64,000 nucleotides of DNA from Colocasia esculenta (lineage: Eukaryota > Streptophyta > Magnoliopsida > Alismatales > Araceae). Where the stretch lies: positions 4,418,712-4,482,711 of the forward strand of contig CM024759.1 in the NCBI GenBank assembly GCA_014218235.1. The letters run 5' to 3'. This document shows, in pieces, positions 23,965 to 36,100 of this stretch (position 1 is the first letter of the stretch; every line of letters starts with the position of its first letter). Both the position numbers and the translations under genes were made by a program. The notes beneath the pieces are model-generated. The model was not told the origin of the DNA. It saw nothing but the letters and a program-made list of their open reading frames with translations, and made no database searches.

Positions 23965-24310
23965 AAATGGCTCGACGATCAATGTGCTAATTAACAGATA
24001 ATAGTAAAAATAAGTAAGAGGTAGGAAGCAGAGTTTGGTGTCAAATCCAAATGATACCGCTCCGCCAAGGCGCTCTTTCACAAACTGCGGAACCTGTGCT
24101 AGATCCAAGTTCAGGGCCACCAATCCGCTCTTCCCACGCTTCCCGAACAGCATGTCCGGCTTCACAACCAATCTATTGGAGGAAAGCCATGGCTCCTTGT
24201 CCGCAAGCTCAGTGAAGTTCGTCGCCTCCGTGACCTTCAGCAATCAGGATTTGCAGACACACCGCATCACCTTTAAGAGAAGCTACAGAAGAACCAAAGA
24301 TTATGCACCC

Positions 24311-25255
24311 AACGGGGAGGTGAAAAAAAAAAAAACTTTGAACTAACAATACTAGCCAAGAACGTGAAGCAACAGATCACATCATTCCCTTACCCAAAAA
24401 AAGGAGCACCCTAGGCAGCGAGAGAAAGCGCAACACCAAGTACAATCGCGCAGCTTAATCACTGCAACCTCACCAACTCCAACAGAAGAACTACCAGTAC
24501 TCCCTCGCCCCAAAAATGTTTCTCCCGGCATGCAATGGCCACCTCAAATCGCAATCATACATGTGTTGACACATACTTCATACTTGTGTCATTTAACTCT
24601 ACTTATGGGCATAGTTTCGCAACATTATCAGGTTTGGTTGTCTTAAGTCTTTGTTTAGTGTACATTAACCAATCATGATCTAATTGTCTCACTTTACTCA
24701 TAAATCAATGCAATCCTTTATTTAGTCCTCACAATAACTTTCATTTCATTCCCCCTCAATTTTTATTACCTATGATGCTTAATTGTTTGCAAAGATTTGA
24801 TTTCGACTTATACTTATTCTATCTATTTGAATTTTAAAAATTCAGGTTTTTACACCTCGGCACCACCCCGACGCCCTCTCATAGGTCGCGCTTGCAAGGC
24901 TGCAATCAAAGATATTTTTCTTAGATGTCAATTGATGCTAGATTGTAATTTTCTCCACAAAATAGTAGATTACATGGAATTGTACATGAAGATTTCAAAG
25001 ATATTTTTCAAATATTTGATAAATTATAACATTTTCTTTCTTGAAAAAAAATTCTTATTTCTTTTCTTCCTCCCTTGTTGACAACACCACAAAATTACCT
25101 CTTTTATTTAGTTTGGGGGGGGGGGGGGGGGGGGGGGGGTGCTCACGAGAGACGCACTTTCACCGGATCACATAGTAGAATGCTTTGTATGATCGTATCT
25201 TCCTCTGACATTACCGTATGATCTTGTGACGGATTCCATTAGAGGGGTTTTGTTT
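24311..25255. other. Intergenic: short dispersed repeats and a 25-base G run
   Basis: 24588-24640 repeats 15523-15572. The plus-strand ORF at 24797-25081 contains an island (PRRPLIGRACKAAIKDIFL) that I cannot assign. G25 at 25115-25139 is an uninterrupted run that could fold as a quadruplex or be a slippage or assembly artefact. No other gene is seen. Confidence 0.55.
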
Positions 25256-28200
25256 TGTAATACCCCAAAAATTTTATTAATTAAAAATTATAGATAAATT
25301 AAAATTTTGTCAATTAATAAAATCAAAGCAGTTAAAAGATACACATCATTATTGCATGTGTAAAAACTCATTTAAATTTTTTATAAAAATAATAGTTATA
25401 CCTTAAATAATATTCTCTAATGACCCATTAAGAAATTTGGGCATAGAAAAATCATTTGGACCAAGTTTTAGAATTTATGTGACTTATTATGGTAATTAAG
25501 AAATAAGTCAAAAAAACCCATTATTATATGAGCCAAAATGGATTAAAAATTAAAATAAACATGTGGGTAGACTTTAAATAATGTGTATTGATAGCCCATT
25601 ATGAGAATTGGACCAATTAGGGGTGTCAATGGGCCGGGCCTGGACCGGGCCTGGTCTGGCCCAGGTCCAACCCGGCCTCCAGATAACCGGCCTAGGCCCG
25701 GGGCAAAGCCCGGTTTAAAAAAAAAAAGCCCAGCCCGGTGTCAGTTTTTGAGGCCCGGCCCAGGCCCGGTCCGGCCCGGCCTGGGGCGAGCGGCGTGCGA
25801 GGCGGGGGGCGCGGGGAGGCCGAGGCGGGCGGGGGCGCGGGCCGAGGCGGCGGCGCGGGGAGGCCGAGGCGGGCGGGGACGCGGGCCGAGGCGGGGGCGC
25901 GGGGAGGCCGAGGCGGGCGGGGACGCGGGGAGGCTGAGGGGCGCGGGAGGCGGGCCGGCTGGGCCGGGCCAGGCCAAGCCCGAAATCGGCCCAGATTTTT
26001 TCCGGGCCGGGCCGGTCTGAAATATAAAATTAAATAAAAAAAGTTGGCCCAGGCCTGGAAAAAACCGGGCCGGGCTTCCGGGCCTCCGGGCCGGCCCGGC
26101 CCAGTTGACACCCCTAGGACCAATGGACAAATTTTGGCTCATGAATAAATTCTCTAACAAAGGGATAATTAAAAATTATTACGTAAATTAAGTAATGTGT
26201 TTCCCTAAATGGTCCATACATGAACTAATGGCCCAAAAGTGAAGAGCCCAAATTGGATGAGAGATATTTAATGATAAATTCATACCTAAAATATTAATAA
26301 ATGGAAAAAGGTTAAGATAATGACTATTTTAACTCTTAATTATCTTAGAAAGAGTTCTAACCCTAGTCTAACTCAATAGTGTTCTATCCTAATCTAAAAA
26401 GGGGATTTAGATAAGAGGAAATATAGATAAATATAGGAGACTCATGTTTAGATGAGTTTAAAAATAATATAATAAAAGAAAACATTATAAAATTTGTAAC
26501 TAGATTGTCTTCTAATTAAAAAGGGTCAATTAAAGCATTAAAATGACTCATATATATCTAGAAAAGAGACGTAGACTTATCCCAATCTCTTAGCCACAAA
26601 ATTAGATCTCTCCCCGAGTCAATTAGGTGGATAAATGCTAGGAAAGGGGGAGATAAATGAGAAAATTCAGAGTTTGAAGAGGAGGAAGAGTTTTACAAGT
26701 GTAGGACTCTTAAAACAAACAAATAGACCTCCAATTTGTATCTACCAAGCCCTAGTTCGTTTCTAGAGCATTGGAGAACGAGGGAGGAAGGCTTTGGATG
26801 TGGAGAGCAAGGAGGAGAAGCTTGGAGAAAAAGGATTTCGTCTCTCCACACAACTCCAAACCCTAGGATCTTCACAACGTGAAAAGGTAGACAATCTCTT
26901 AAGTTAAATCTAATTAAACTCGACCCTACGTAGATCTTGATCCCCTCTATCAAAGCCTCATGTTTGCTCCAATTTTCGTTGTGCCATGAAGGAGTATTCA
27001 TGCTCCAATCTCTGTGCTATACATGTCCCTGAACTCACTTGTTTGCATTCAATCCATGAATACACTTGATCTCATGTCTTGCAATTTTTATCATAAATAC
27101 TACATGATGCTAGGCTTAGAATGATTATATTTCCCCTAATTTCCATCATGCATCCTATGCGAATTAATTCAGATTCCAAGACTGTGCATGTTTTAGGTCA
27201 CCAAAACGTAACCTAATTAAAGCATGCCTAATACTTGTCTATTTTCAAATTACTCATGCATGTTGATATATCCACATGTCTATTTTCATTCAAAATTAGT
27301 TTCATGATTTTTGGAAGCTCCTACAATTTTATACGGATTTTTGAATGATCTGGTATCATGCCATGGAAGGAAGGACCAAACCTGAAAAGGGGATGTTTTT
27401 CCCTTTTGGGCTTTGGGCCATCTTCTGAAATCACGAAGGTCCAACCTGTCGCAATCTCAAAAGGTCACAACAGGCCGGACCGCCGCGTCATGAATGCGAC
27501 AGCCCGAGCCGACGCGATTTTCTCCCCAGACCCTGAGCCGGCCCGGTTTAGCCAATGCGACCGGAACCTTTGTCGCAACATGAAGCGCAATGGGTATCCC
27601 CATCGTGATTTCTATATTGCAGTCAGAACCCTAATTTTCTCATATAGCCCTATTATTTATCCCATTTAATCCTTGTTTAACCTTAATCATGCACTATTAT
27701 GAACATTAACAATCTGTTTATTAATATTAGGTATTAATTACATGAAATTCATCAATGTAAAAGCTATGTGCACGATTATACATGCTCTCATGATTTCTTA
27801 ACACTTGCACACACTAAACATTAATGGTTGTCATGAGACTTTATTAAATTACTCAATAATATATATGGTCATTAAGTGTAATTATTCACTTAATCTCCCA
27901 ATTATTTAATAACACTTGTCTTCATTTTATTCGCGTGATTTGTATACCTTTATCGCATCCCTCTATCTTCGAGCACTCGGGGCACGACGGACACTTGTTT
28001 TATACACACTTCTTTCTTGACTTGGACCATCTCTCCGTTGGGAATACTCCTGACCGGACCAGGGACTCCTTGTCAAGGCCCCCGTAAGTCTTATTGGTTT
28101 GGCGGACGTCCATTACCGACGAGCTGGTTGTACCCTTAAAACATTTTTATACCTATAGGGATCAGCATGATCTAAACGGCCTTAGTGTGTTTTCCTTCTT

Positions 28201-29278
28201 ACCTTGGGATCACGCCGGACCATCTAGTCTGTGTTCATAGCACGACTAATGGGCAGTTGTGACTTCTATCGGATTGCCGGCACTCGACCTACTGCTATGC
28301 AACTACGATTGTCATCTGTTTGCCATTGTTTTACGAATATGTCCACCTCATCTACTGTCTCTATACTCTCATTTGTTCACTTTCTCTCTACACTCTAGTC
28401 TATTCATCAATTTCTCTCATCTATTCTTGGCACTCTATTTGGCCATACAATTGATTGTCTAAGATAAGAAACATGACTATGCCAGGAAATAAGGCCCGAT
28501 CTGGTCCTGGGGGGAGCGCTCGAAAAGTGTCATTTGCCCTCGGGAGTTAAAATGATCAGGGTGTGTACGGCATGCACTCAGCGCCATTTAAAACTATCAA
28601 GATTTAATCTATCAATCAATAAATCACGTTACTATATTTTCTCGGTTGATAAAATGATCGACCAATCGTTACATGCTATCGCGACTAGTGCACTTTTATG
28701 CAACCATACACGCTATTTCGTTTTATGGTTAATCCTTTATCATGCTAGTTTTGTAATATTCTTTATGAATTTTTTATCGATCTATCATGTGCTATTACTC
28801 TCGTATCTACACTTGATCACTCTCTCTAGTTATCCTACCTTACAAGACATTAATCACTTAAAACATGCATGTTTATATGAGATATTAAGTCCTATTGAGT
28901 ATTATCGCTCACCCTGCGCTATTGTTGTATGTGTTTTCAAGTAAGTCGGATGATGACCTTACACACACCAACGGGAATAGACTGGAGTGATGAGCGACCT
29001 GGAGTCATAGCGGCAGAATGACCTTAGTATCGTAGAGACTAGTTAGATATTTGCTTAAATATCCTCTTCAATGTAATGATGTTATTGAGCCCTATATTTT
29101 GGCTCAGAGTTAGTAGTTGTAATAGTTTAGGTGATTTATCAATAAAATAAAGAGTTTATTGTAATTATTGTTCATTAGCTGCTCTGATTTTTTACGATTT
29201 TATGTGCAATTTATGTTACCATACACTTTACTTACGTCTCCTCGATTTATTTCGTTGCTAAATTGGAGGGGCATGACA
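25256..29278 (+). mobile_element. 4-kb solo LTR, TSD TGTTT
   Basis: It starts TGTAATACCCC (25256) and ends GGGGCATGACA (29278), with TGTTT on both sides (25251-25255 and 29279-29283). It carries the hAT-type MITE at 25618-26116, a cluster of GCGAC/GTCGCA words (27430-27620), and a late AATAAA at 29141 in plus orientation. Its 3' part resembles the fragment at 16046-16723, and a patch near 28480-28530 resembles the E2 LTR near 10385-10450. No primer-binding site or gag-pol adjoins. Small ORFs inside (27358, 28259, 28534) are not recognisable. Confidence 0.85.
25618..26116. mobile_element. GC-rich hAT-type MITE, TSD GGACCAAT
   Basis: The termini are TAGGGGTGTCAATGGGCC and GGCCCAGTTGACACCCCTA, flanked by a perfect 8-bp duplication GGACCAAT (25610-25617 and 26117-26124), diagnostic of hAT-type insertion. 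The interior has extreme GC content and about three copies of a ~44-bp unit (starts near 25809, 25853 and 25897). All long ORFs here (Arg/Gly/Pro-rich on both strands) are composition artefacts. No transposase. Confidence 0.92.
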
Positions 29279-29333
29279 TGTTTGTTCACAAACTTTGCAG
29301 GTTGTTCACTCCATACAATCCAATGCAATGAAG

Positions 29334-29489
29334 TAGGGGTGTTCATTTCTCGGTGCGAACTGAAAAACCAAACCGAACCGAATGTAGGTGTTCATTTCGG
29401 TTCAATTTGGGTCAACAGACTAAAATTTGGGTCATGACCCAAACCAAACTGAATTAGTTTTAAATGGTTCACATATAAACCAAATCAAT
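29334..29489. mobile_element. Truncated hAT-type terminus
   Basis: TAGGGGTGTTCATTTC opens a stretch with the repeated words AACCGAA and GGTTCA, typical of small hAT-like elements. The opposite terminus is missing and the T-rich repeat follows directly. Confidence 0.5.
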
Positions 29490-29935
29490 TTTTAGTAGTA
29501 ATTTCCACCTTTTCATATCTATTTGTGTCAATGATTTTTATTTTCACTATTTTCTTATTGAATTTTTATCACTATTTTTCTTATTGATTTTTATTTCAAT
29601 TGTTTTCTAACTGTTTTTATGTTAACTTTTTTTCCAACCAAGTTTTTTGTCTCACTGGTTTTTTATTTTCATTGTTTTCTTAATATTTTTATTTTCACTA
29701 TTTTTTAACTAACTTGCCATTTTTCTCACTAATTTTTTATTATTTTTTCAATGGTTTTATTTTTACTATTTTTCTCACTAATTATTTACTTTCTCTTTTT
29801 TCACAGATTAGTTATTTTCTCTAACTTTCTCACCGATCTTTATTTTCTCTATCTTTTCACATTCTGTTTTATTCTTTCTCACAGATTTTTTATTTTCAAT
29901 AATTTTCTTACTTTTTACTATTCTCTCGTTTATTA
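29490..29935. repeat. T-rich degenerate repeat, copy 2
   Basis: This is the second copy of 15560-16040, in the same order and orientation. The ORF at 29751-29987 is Phe/Tyr/Leu low complexity. Confidence 0.7.
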
Positions 29936-31879
29936 TTATTTCATTTATTTTAAATTTGATGTTTCTAATCTTGTAAATTCAATTTGATTAATTCATAAAT
30001 GTCAAATTGTCAAAAGAGGCAAAATGTATAGTCAAAATAATGAGACAAGTTTGAAAACTTACTAAGAGGAAAAATTTATAGGCAAAATTTTGATTCACAA
30101 CAAAGATTTGGAGTTAAAAGTTAGCTACATATATGACTCTTTCAGAACGCTAACATAATAGGAACACTATTGGTGACCATAATTGTATTAGCTTGCAAAA
30201 AATAGATCCGTGAAAAAAGGTCGCAAATCTTTGTATCAACTTGTATGGGTGGAAGGTGACTAGGGTACCACAAACCCACACGGTTTCGTTAACCCTTTAC
30301 CACTTGCCCTTCACCCATAAATCTAAAGATAATGTTGCTCGCCATGCCATGATAGAAGAAAACTAATTAGGTTTTTGGGCATCTTGGACCCTTTTGGGGA
30401 TTCATGGCTATTTTTTAGACATAAGTTTTCAAACTTGTCTGATTATTTTGAGGATGAAGTTTTCTTCTTTTGACTTGTTGACATCAGAACAACCCGAGAA
30501 AATCATGGAACGAGTCAGAGTATATATGTATGGAATAATTAGTATGGGAAAATAAATTAACTTTTACATCTATATTCCTCCCAATATAATCCATCTTAGA
30601 TTAGCATTATTAGGTGCGACGCTTATCACTTAATTTTAGTCCACAGATCACCCAAACCTCTTGAGGAATAATCACTCTCTTTTATGTAACAACATACGCA
30701 CATAGATCAGTTTGATGAATGGTTTGCCTTCGTGTGTGGGTACAAATGAATTTGCCTAACACCCATAACATAATTGTATGAGTTACGTGTGTGTAGTACC
30801 CCCTTCCACGTTCAGAAATATATGATTAGTATGGAGGGGGGTGTTACATACATGTTTCATATGCAGCAAGGTTTGATCTCGATCCTTAGAGACCATGAAA
30901 TTTCTGTCTGCGAAGGGGAAGAAAAAAAAGAGGGAATAATGTTAAGGATGACTTTTTTTTTCCAGCCGCAAACATAACGGTCGTTTTTACACCCCACTTA
31001 AAAGTGGCATGACGCCAACCTTTTACCCAGATTGCTTCATAATTCCTTTTGTCCAAGTGAAAAAAAAACATCGTTGCAGCAGCAAATATATACATCTTCC
31101 GACAACTCCTTGGTTGGGTCCTTCAAACTGAAGGACATGCATGGTCTGACCGATCAGTTAAATTAAGAGGAAAGTGTAAAGTGCCCAAAGCGCATGAGAA
31201 AAGTGCAAACAAGTTTTTCTCTTAAATTGAACTCCCGATAAGTATATATGGACAAGAAGACATTCAAATGGTGGACCACATGCATCACCGTGGACTTGCC
31301 ATCCCCGGATTCCGCTTGGCCAGGAACTCCTGATTTATCTCCTGCATTACAAAACAAGACGCACGGGTATTAGCAAGGAAATGAGGATGAACGGCTAGTG
31401 AATAATTAAGTTCTTTTTAATAACAATAATAATAATAAAGCACACTTTACATTCACACAATCCTCCTCAATTTCTCTCATGACCTCATCTGATACATGTT
31501 TTCTATTACGATCTTTCATCTGGAAACACAGAGGCACCACACACAGTAAGAGTTGAGGAAAAAGGGAAACTAAATTACTCTGTAACAACAGACTCAGTAA
31601 GCAGCGCTATGTGCGTTCTCGACCTGTTCTTTCATCTCATCCACTCGCCTTAATAAACGTGCTTTATACCCCTGAAACCACTTTATCTGATAAGTTCCTT
31701 CACAAAATTAACATTGCATTACAGACGGATGATAAAAGATCTCTATTATACTCCTGGAACCACTTCATTATATAAGTACCATCGCAAACCATTGCGTTAC
31801 AGCCAGATGATATCATCAAATTTTCTAGGATTAGGGCACACCAATTGACACGGTACCCAAAGAGAAGAAGAAGGGGGGA
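29936..31879. other. Unassigned sequence; possible decayed exons on minus strand
   Basis: No confident gene. On the minus strand some short open segments have plausible AG/GT borders: about 31671-31597 (YKARLLRRVDEMKEQVENAH), about 31522-31440 (MKDRNRKHVSDEVMREIEED), and 33022-32973 beyond the next transposon (DYYWETSACRDRKMPK). They could belong to one decayed, charged, helical protein gene, possibly transposon-derived. I recognise no family and no reading frame joins them securely. Confidence 0.3.
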
Positions 31880-31887
31880 GTACAAAG

Positions 31888-32838
31888 CATGGTTTGTCGT
31901 GGCGGGGCGAATCGGCCCGATTCTCCCGAATCGGAGCGGATCAGGGGGGGGCCGACTTGTGATCCGCATGGATCCGATTCGCATGGATCCGCCACGATCC
32001 GCTCCCTGATTCGCCTCGATTCGTCTGATACCTCTTTAGACAGGGTTGTCAAGAGTCAGGGCTCAGGATCCTCTTCAGTCAGGGTTGTCAGGATCCCCTT
32101 ATTTATAATTTGTTGTTTCATTTACTTAAGATATTACATGTACCCACTTAGTCTGCTCGAGGCATCTTAAGATTTGGTCAAACTTAAGATATCATCACCT
32201 AAACTCATGAGATTTTTCACTTTCTAATTGAAAAGAAACTAAAAAGTGACAATTCTCATGAATTTGAGTGATGATAGTTTATGTTTGACCAAATCTTAAG
32301 AGGTCTCAAACAGACTAAGTATTGTCAGTAGGAGAGCGGCTCCCTTGGAGAAGTCACATGCACGTTTGACTTTTTTTATCGGACTTTGGATTTTTAGTGT
32401 TCCATATAATTTATTTGAATTATCAAATTTTTAGATAGACCAAATTATGAGAGATTAAAAAGTTAGCATTTCGCTAAAATCATCGAAATCGTGATTTTCT
32501 TCTTCGATAGGAGAGTTGACTTTTTATTGGTAAGAGATATGATTTTTTTGATATTTTTATTGGATTCAAATGGGGGGTACTTCCTTATTTACATGTAATA
32601 TCTTAAGTAAATGAAACAACAAATTATAACATTTACTTAAATGATATTCAGGTAAATAAGGGGATCCTGACAACCCTGTCTGAAGAGGATCCTGACAACC
32701 CTGCCTGACACACATACATAAATATAATATACATAATAATCATATGCGAATCGGACCCGATTCGCCTCCATTCTGGGCGAATCGGATCGCATCAGGACGA
32801 ATCCGATTCGCCCTGAATCGGCGCACCAGCAAACCATG
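31888..32838. mobile_element. Non-autonomous hAT-type element, TSD GTACAAAG
   Basis: The termini are CATGGTTTG and CAAACCATG, with GTACAAAG duplicated at 31880-31887 and 32839-32846. The two ~250-bp arms are imperfect inverted repeats containing many CGAATCGG/GATTCG words and the phrase GGTTGTCAGGATCC. The arms end near 32142 and 32594. No transposase frame is seen. The 8-bp duplication favours hAT, though the terminal sequence is not the usual one. Confidence 0.85.
32146..32320. mobile_element. Small foldback MITE nested in the above
   Basis: ACTTAGTCTG ... CAGACTAAGT with nearly full-length inverted symmetry (arms contain TCTTAAGATTTGGTCAAAC and its complement). The RNA could form a long hairpin. 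Flanking bases show no clear duplication, so the family is undecided. Confidence 0.6.
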
Positions 32839-33117
32839 GTACAAAGTACAAACAAACACACATCTACCAATCAAACAGATCATGTGTGTGGTTCACACTC
32901 TTTGAGTACGTAACAGGTACGACCTAGCTTGATAATTAAAATCATAGAAAATCCAAAAAAAAACCGGTGTACCTTAGGCATTTTTCTATCTCGGCACGCA
33001 GAAGTTTCCCAATAATAGTCCTGCAAAATAAACAAAATTATACGTTAGTTTGAGCCATTAAAATTATATGTAAAATAAGGAATCTTAATGGTTAGCCTGA
33101 AAAAAATACTTCACAAC

Positions 33118-36100
33118 TATAACGACCCTGGATACTTATGCCCAATAAGACCCATATCCAAGTCCGCCTCCCGCGATCGGACTGAAGTCTCGCAAGGGAT
33201 ATCTCACACAAGTGTCCAATAAGAGTAAAAAATCACAACTACAATATAAGACACAAGAAAGTACATGTGTTCATATATGTAAACTACATTGTACAACTGT
33301 CACAATACATTATTACATGTCCAATTAAAAAGTACAACTACCTGGGACATATCCCGATGAAGCACAAGCTCACACAACACGACTAACACTACTGCTGGTA
33401 GGGGTGTAAACGAGCCGAGTCGAGCCGTGTAGTATGTTATTCAAACTCTGTTCAATAATTTTTAATCGAGTTCGAGTCGAGCTCGAGTATTGAAAATGCA
33501 TGTTCAAACTCGGCTCGTTTAAATACTCTCGAGTTCGAGCCCTTAACGAGTATTTTAACGAGCTTAATTGAATTCGTGAGTTCGTATATGTCAGTAAGTC
33601 CAATCCAATCTACATGTAAAAACTAATCGTTCATAAGACCTAAGTTTATCTTATTTCAAGTTCATATCTCAATAGTTTTGATAAGTTACTTAATTTAACT
33701 ATTTTAATATAGTGTTTGAAATATATTCATAATTTGTTACAGACAATATGAGATTAATAGATAGACACCGCAAGGGAGGGGGTTGGTGCCCGACAAGGTA
33801 GGGGCGGTGCTGCAACTCCCCTTCGCACACTGCTCAGAGCCCCCATTCTGCACCGTTGGTGATGGTACTGTGGCCGCCGAGAGCACCGTCTGCCACTGAC
33901 GAATGGTCCACAGTGGTCGCCAGAGATGCCAGTGGTCGACAATGTGCCCCTCAGCCCCATCGGGGGGCTCATCTACCGCGCAGGTCGGTCTCGGGAGGAA
34001 CAAGATACTTGATATGTTGGGGGACCTTGCAACACTAAATTTATAACAATTGGTAGCTTAATTTATAAGCTACACAGGCAAACCATTGCCCAAGCCGCTA
34101 GCTTCACAGGCAACCTCAACCACAGGGGTAACAGGACTGCTAACCAAGAGGTAGTCCACTATACCCAAAACCACGATACATCAGAAGCCACACACAGAGC
34201 AACAGGATTGGCTACCACAAGCCAATCCATCACACACTAAAACCATAGTCGGACGCTTACCCGAGAAAGGGTAAAACAAGACAGATGATAGGTCACGCCA
34301 CACGACCCCCACCTCAACAACTGAAAAGAGTGGTACACAGCGTACCACCACGAAGCGCTACCCATACAGGGTACAGGTATCTACTATCACAAGGTACCAC
34401 CACGGAAACCACAACCAAACCAATGCCACCACAAGACACTTCACCACAACAAAACCTTACCACACTTGTGCCAACGACGAGGCACACTACACGAATCAAA
34501 CTGCAACCAGTGAGTCTCCGCTCACCAACCACAAGTACAAACATGCCAACACCAGGCACACCTCAGCGGATAAAACCACAACCAACAAGTCACTGGCCTC
34601 CAGCCACACTAGTGGGTCCTTGCTCACAAAACACAACCAATGGAAAACACGGGAACGGACTACTGGTTGATCGGACCAGTATCCAATCCAGACAACATAA
34701 CATGAGAACTACCTCTCAGTCTCGTAGCCACAGACCACTCAGTCCAACTACGGCTCCATAACCTCACAAGCCAAGTAACTAACTGTGGAGACCAACGAAC
34801 ACCACCACTACCTGCAGCCTCACACACATTGTAGGCCCATGCCTGGCACCTCTAAGGTCTCTGGCCGGAGCACCCTAGAGTGAGGAACTGGTAACAGGAC
34901 TAGTTGGGGACCAATGTCAACTACTGGTGTCCGTACCCCCAACTACGAGCACGCTACAAGCGACCAAACATAAAACCAGCTCAACACAAGTCGCTGCCCT
35001 CTGCCGCCTTTCCCTCAGCCAGACGTACAACTCAAACTCGAGAGTGAGGGTGTCCAGGATAGACGGCACATACCTCAACGGTATAGCACAAGTATCGGGA
35101 CAAACCCTGAGCACAACAAACACACGTGCCTGCCTCACACAGAACTTAGGGTACCCAACTGGAGAGGTATTCTGAAACAGGTGCCTGACCACCAAACTCG
35201 GCAAGCACAAACCACGATATTTACACATACTACCTTTATCACAAACCACGGTACAAGTGTCAGGAATAGCTCGAACTCAGTCACCATGTGACCTACCAAC
35301 TATCCCACACCAACACACACACAAACCATGTTAACCAGTAACAATCTGGCCTGTCATTGGTCATCTCATGACCTCCGTTGCCACATTAAACTTTAAGCTC
35401 GGCAATCGATAACCGCATATTACCACAATTTCTACACACACTTTACTAGTTAAACCAACCTGGATATTCTTTAAAAGAATATCCGAAGACCGAGGCTAGG
35501 TTCACACTAGAACCTCTCTGCCCAGTCACCACGACAAACCTCAATAGTTAAACCACATGTGTGCGCCATGCACACACACACATGACGTAAATAACACATT
35601 TATCACGTAAAACATGCCCCACCTTGTGAGCAACTCGCTCCATGAGCGTAGCAAGTGCACTGGCTCCACCTGTCATTGCTATGCACAACGCTAAACGAGT
35701 AACTAAATAATCATACCATCGAAAACTGCACCATAAGACCTCTCAGTTGAGGTCGCGACATGGGGCAAGGACGCATTCAGAACGCGACGCCCCGACATGT
35801 CGCAATAGGAAACTCCAACGTGACCAGTTGATCTGTCGTGACCGGGTCCTAGGTCGCTATCACATCGCAACCCTTCTATATGTCGCGATGGCAAACCCTA
35901 TCACAACAGGTCGGCTAATCACGACCTTGTCGCGACAGGGGGTTCCGTCGCCTTCGCAGGCAGGAACCCTAACCCGAGATCCTCTTCCCAGATCACCACC
36001 TCAAGCCATAGAAACCACAATTAATTCTCATTTTACATGCTTTAATGGATACCCTAACATGGTATCTATGGTTTAAAATGCGAAAAACGCATCACACGCA

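Larger units (their letters stand above)
20037..24310 (-). pseudogene. ACLA: ATP-citrate lyase subunit A pseudogene, split by a solo LTR
   Basis: The functional plant enzyme makes cytosolic acetyl-CoA from citrate as an ACLA/ACLB complex. Minus-strand exons: about 24310-24057 (LQIL, VTEATNFTEL, VVKPDMLFGKRGKSGLVALN), 23986-23965 plus 21077-20970 (LIVEPF ... FVPHD, LSIVSERLGCTISF, GGIEIEENWDK), 20864-20784 (TTFLPTEKPMTSETYAPLIA, PLEV), 20573-20522 (IRGKIGDFIKGAFAVFQ), 20312-20198 (DLDFTFLEMNPF, DPLDMRGELDDIAAFKNFKK) and 20118-20037 (WGNIEFPLPFGRVL, ESFIHGLDEK). Most borders keep GT/AG, so this is a genomic copy, not a retrocopy. Defects: indels at the N-terminus near 24240, an in-frame TAG after FVPHD, a 2.9-kb LTR inside that exon, and no exons after ESFIHGLDEK. 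It may be a decayed locus or a fragment captured by the adjacent CACTA element. Confidence 0.88.

Noticed and set aside
25601..26160. Four overlapping Arg/Gly/Pro-rich ORFs
   Set aside because: Product of extreme GC content inside a hAT MITE with a clear TSD.
34285..34761. 158-codon Thr/Pro/Gln-rich ORF
   Set aside because: It lies inside a solo LTR and the corresponding stretch of the E3 LTR is not open in the same frame.
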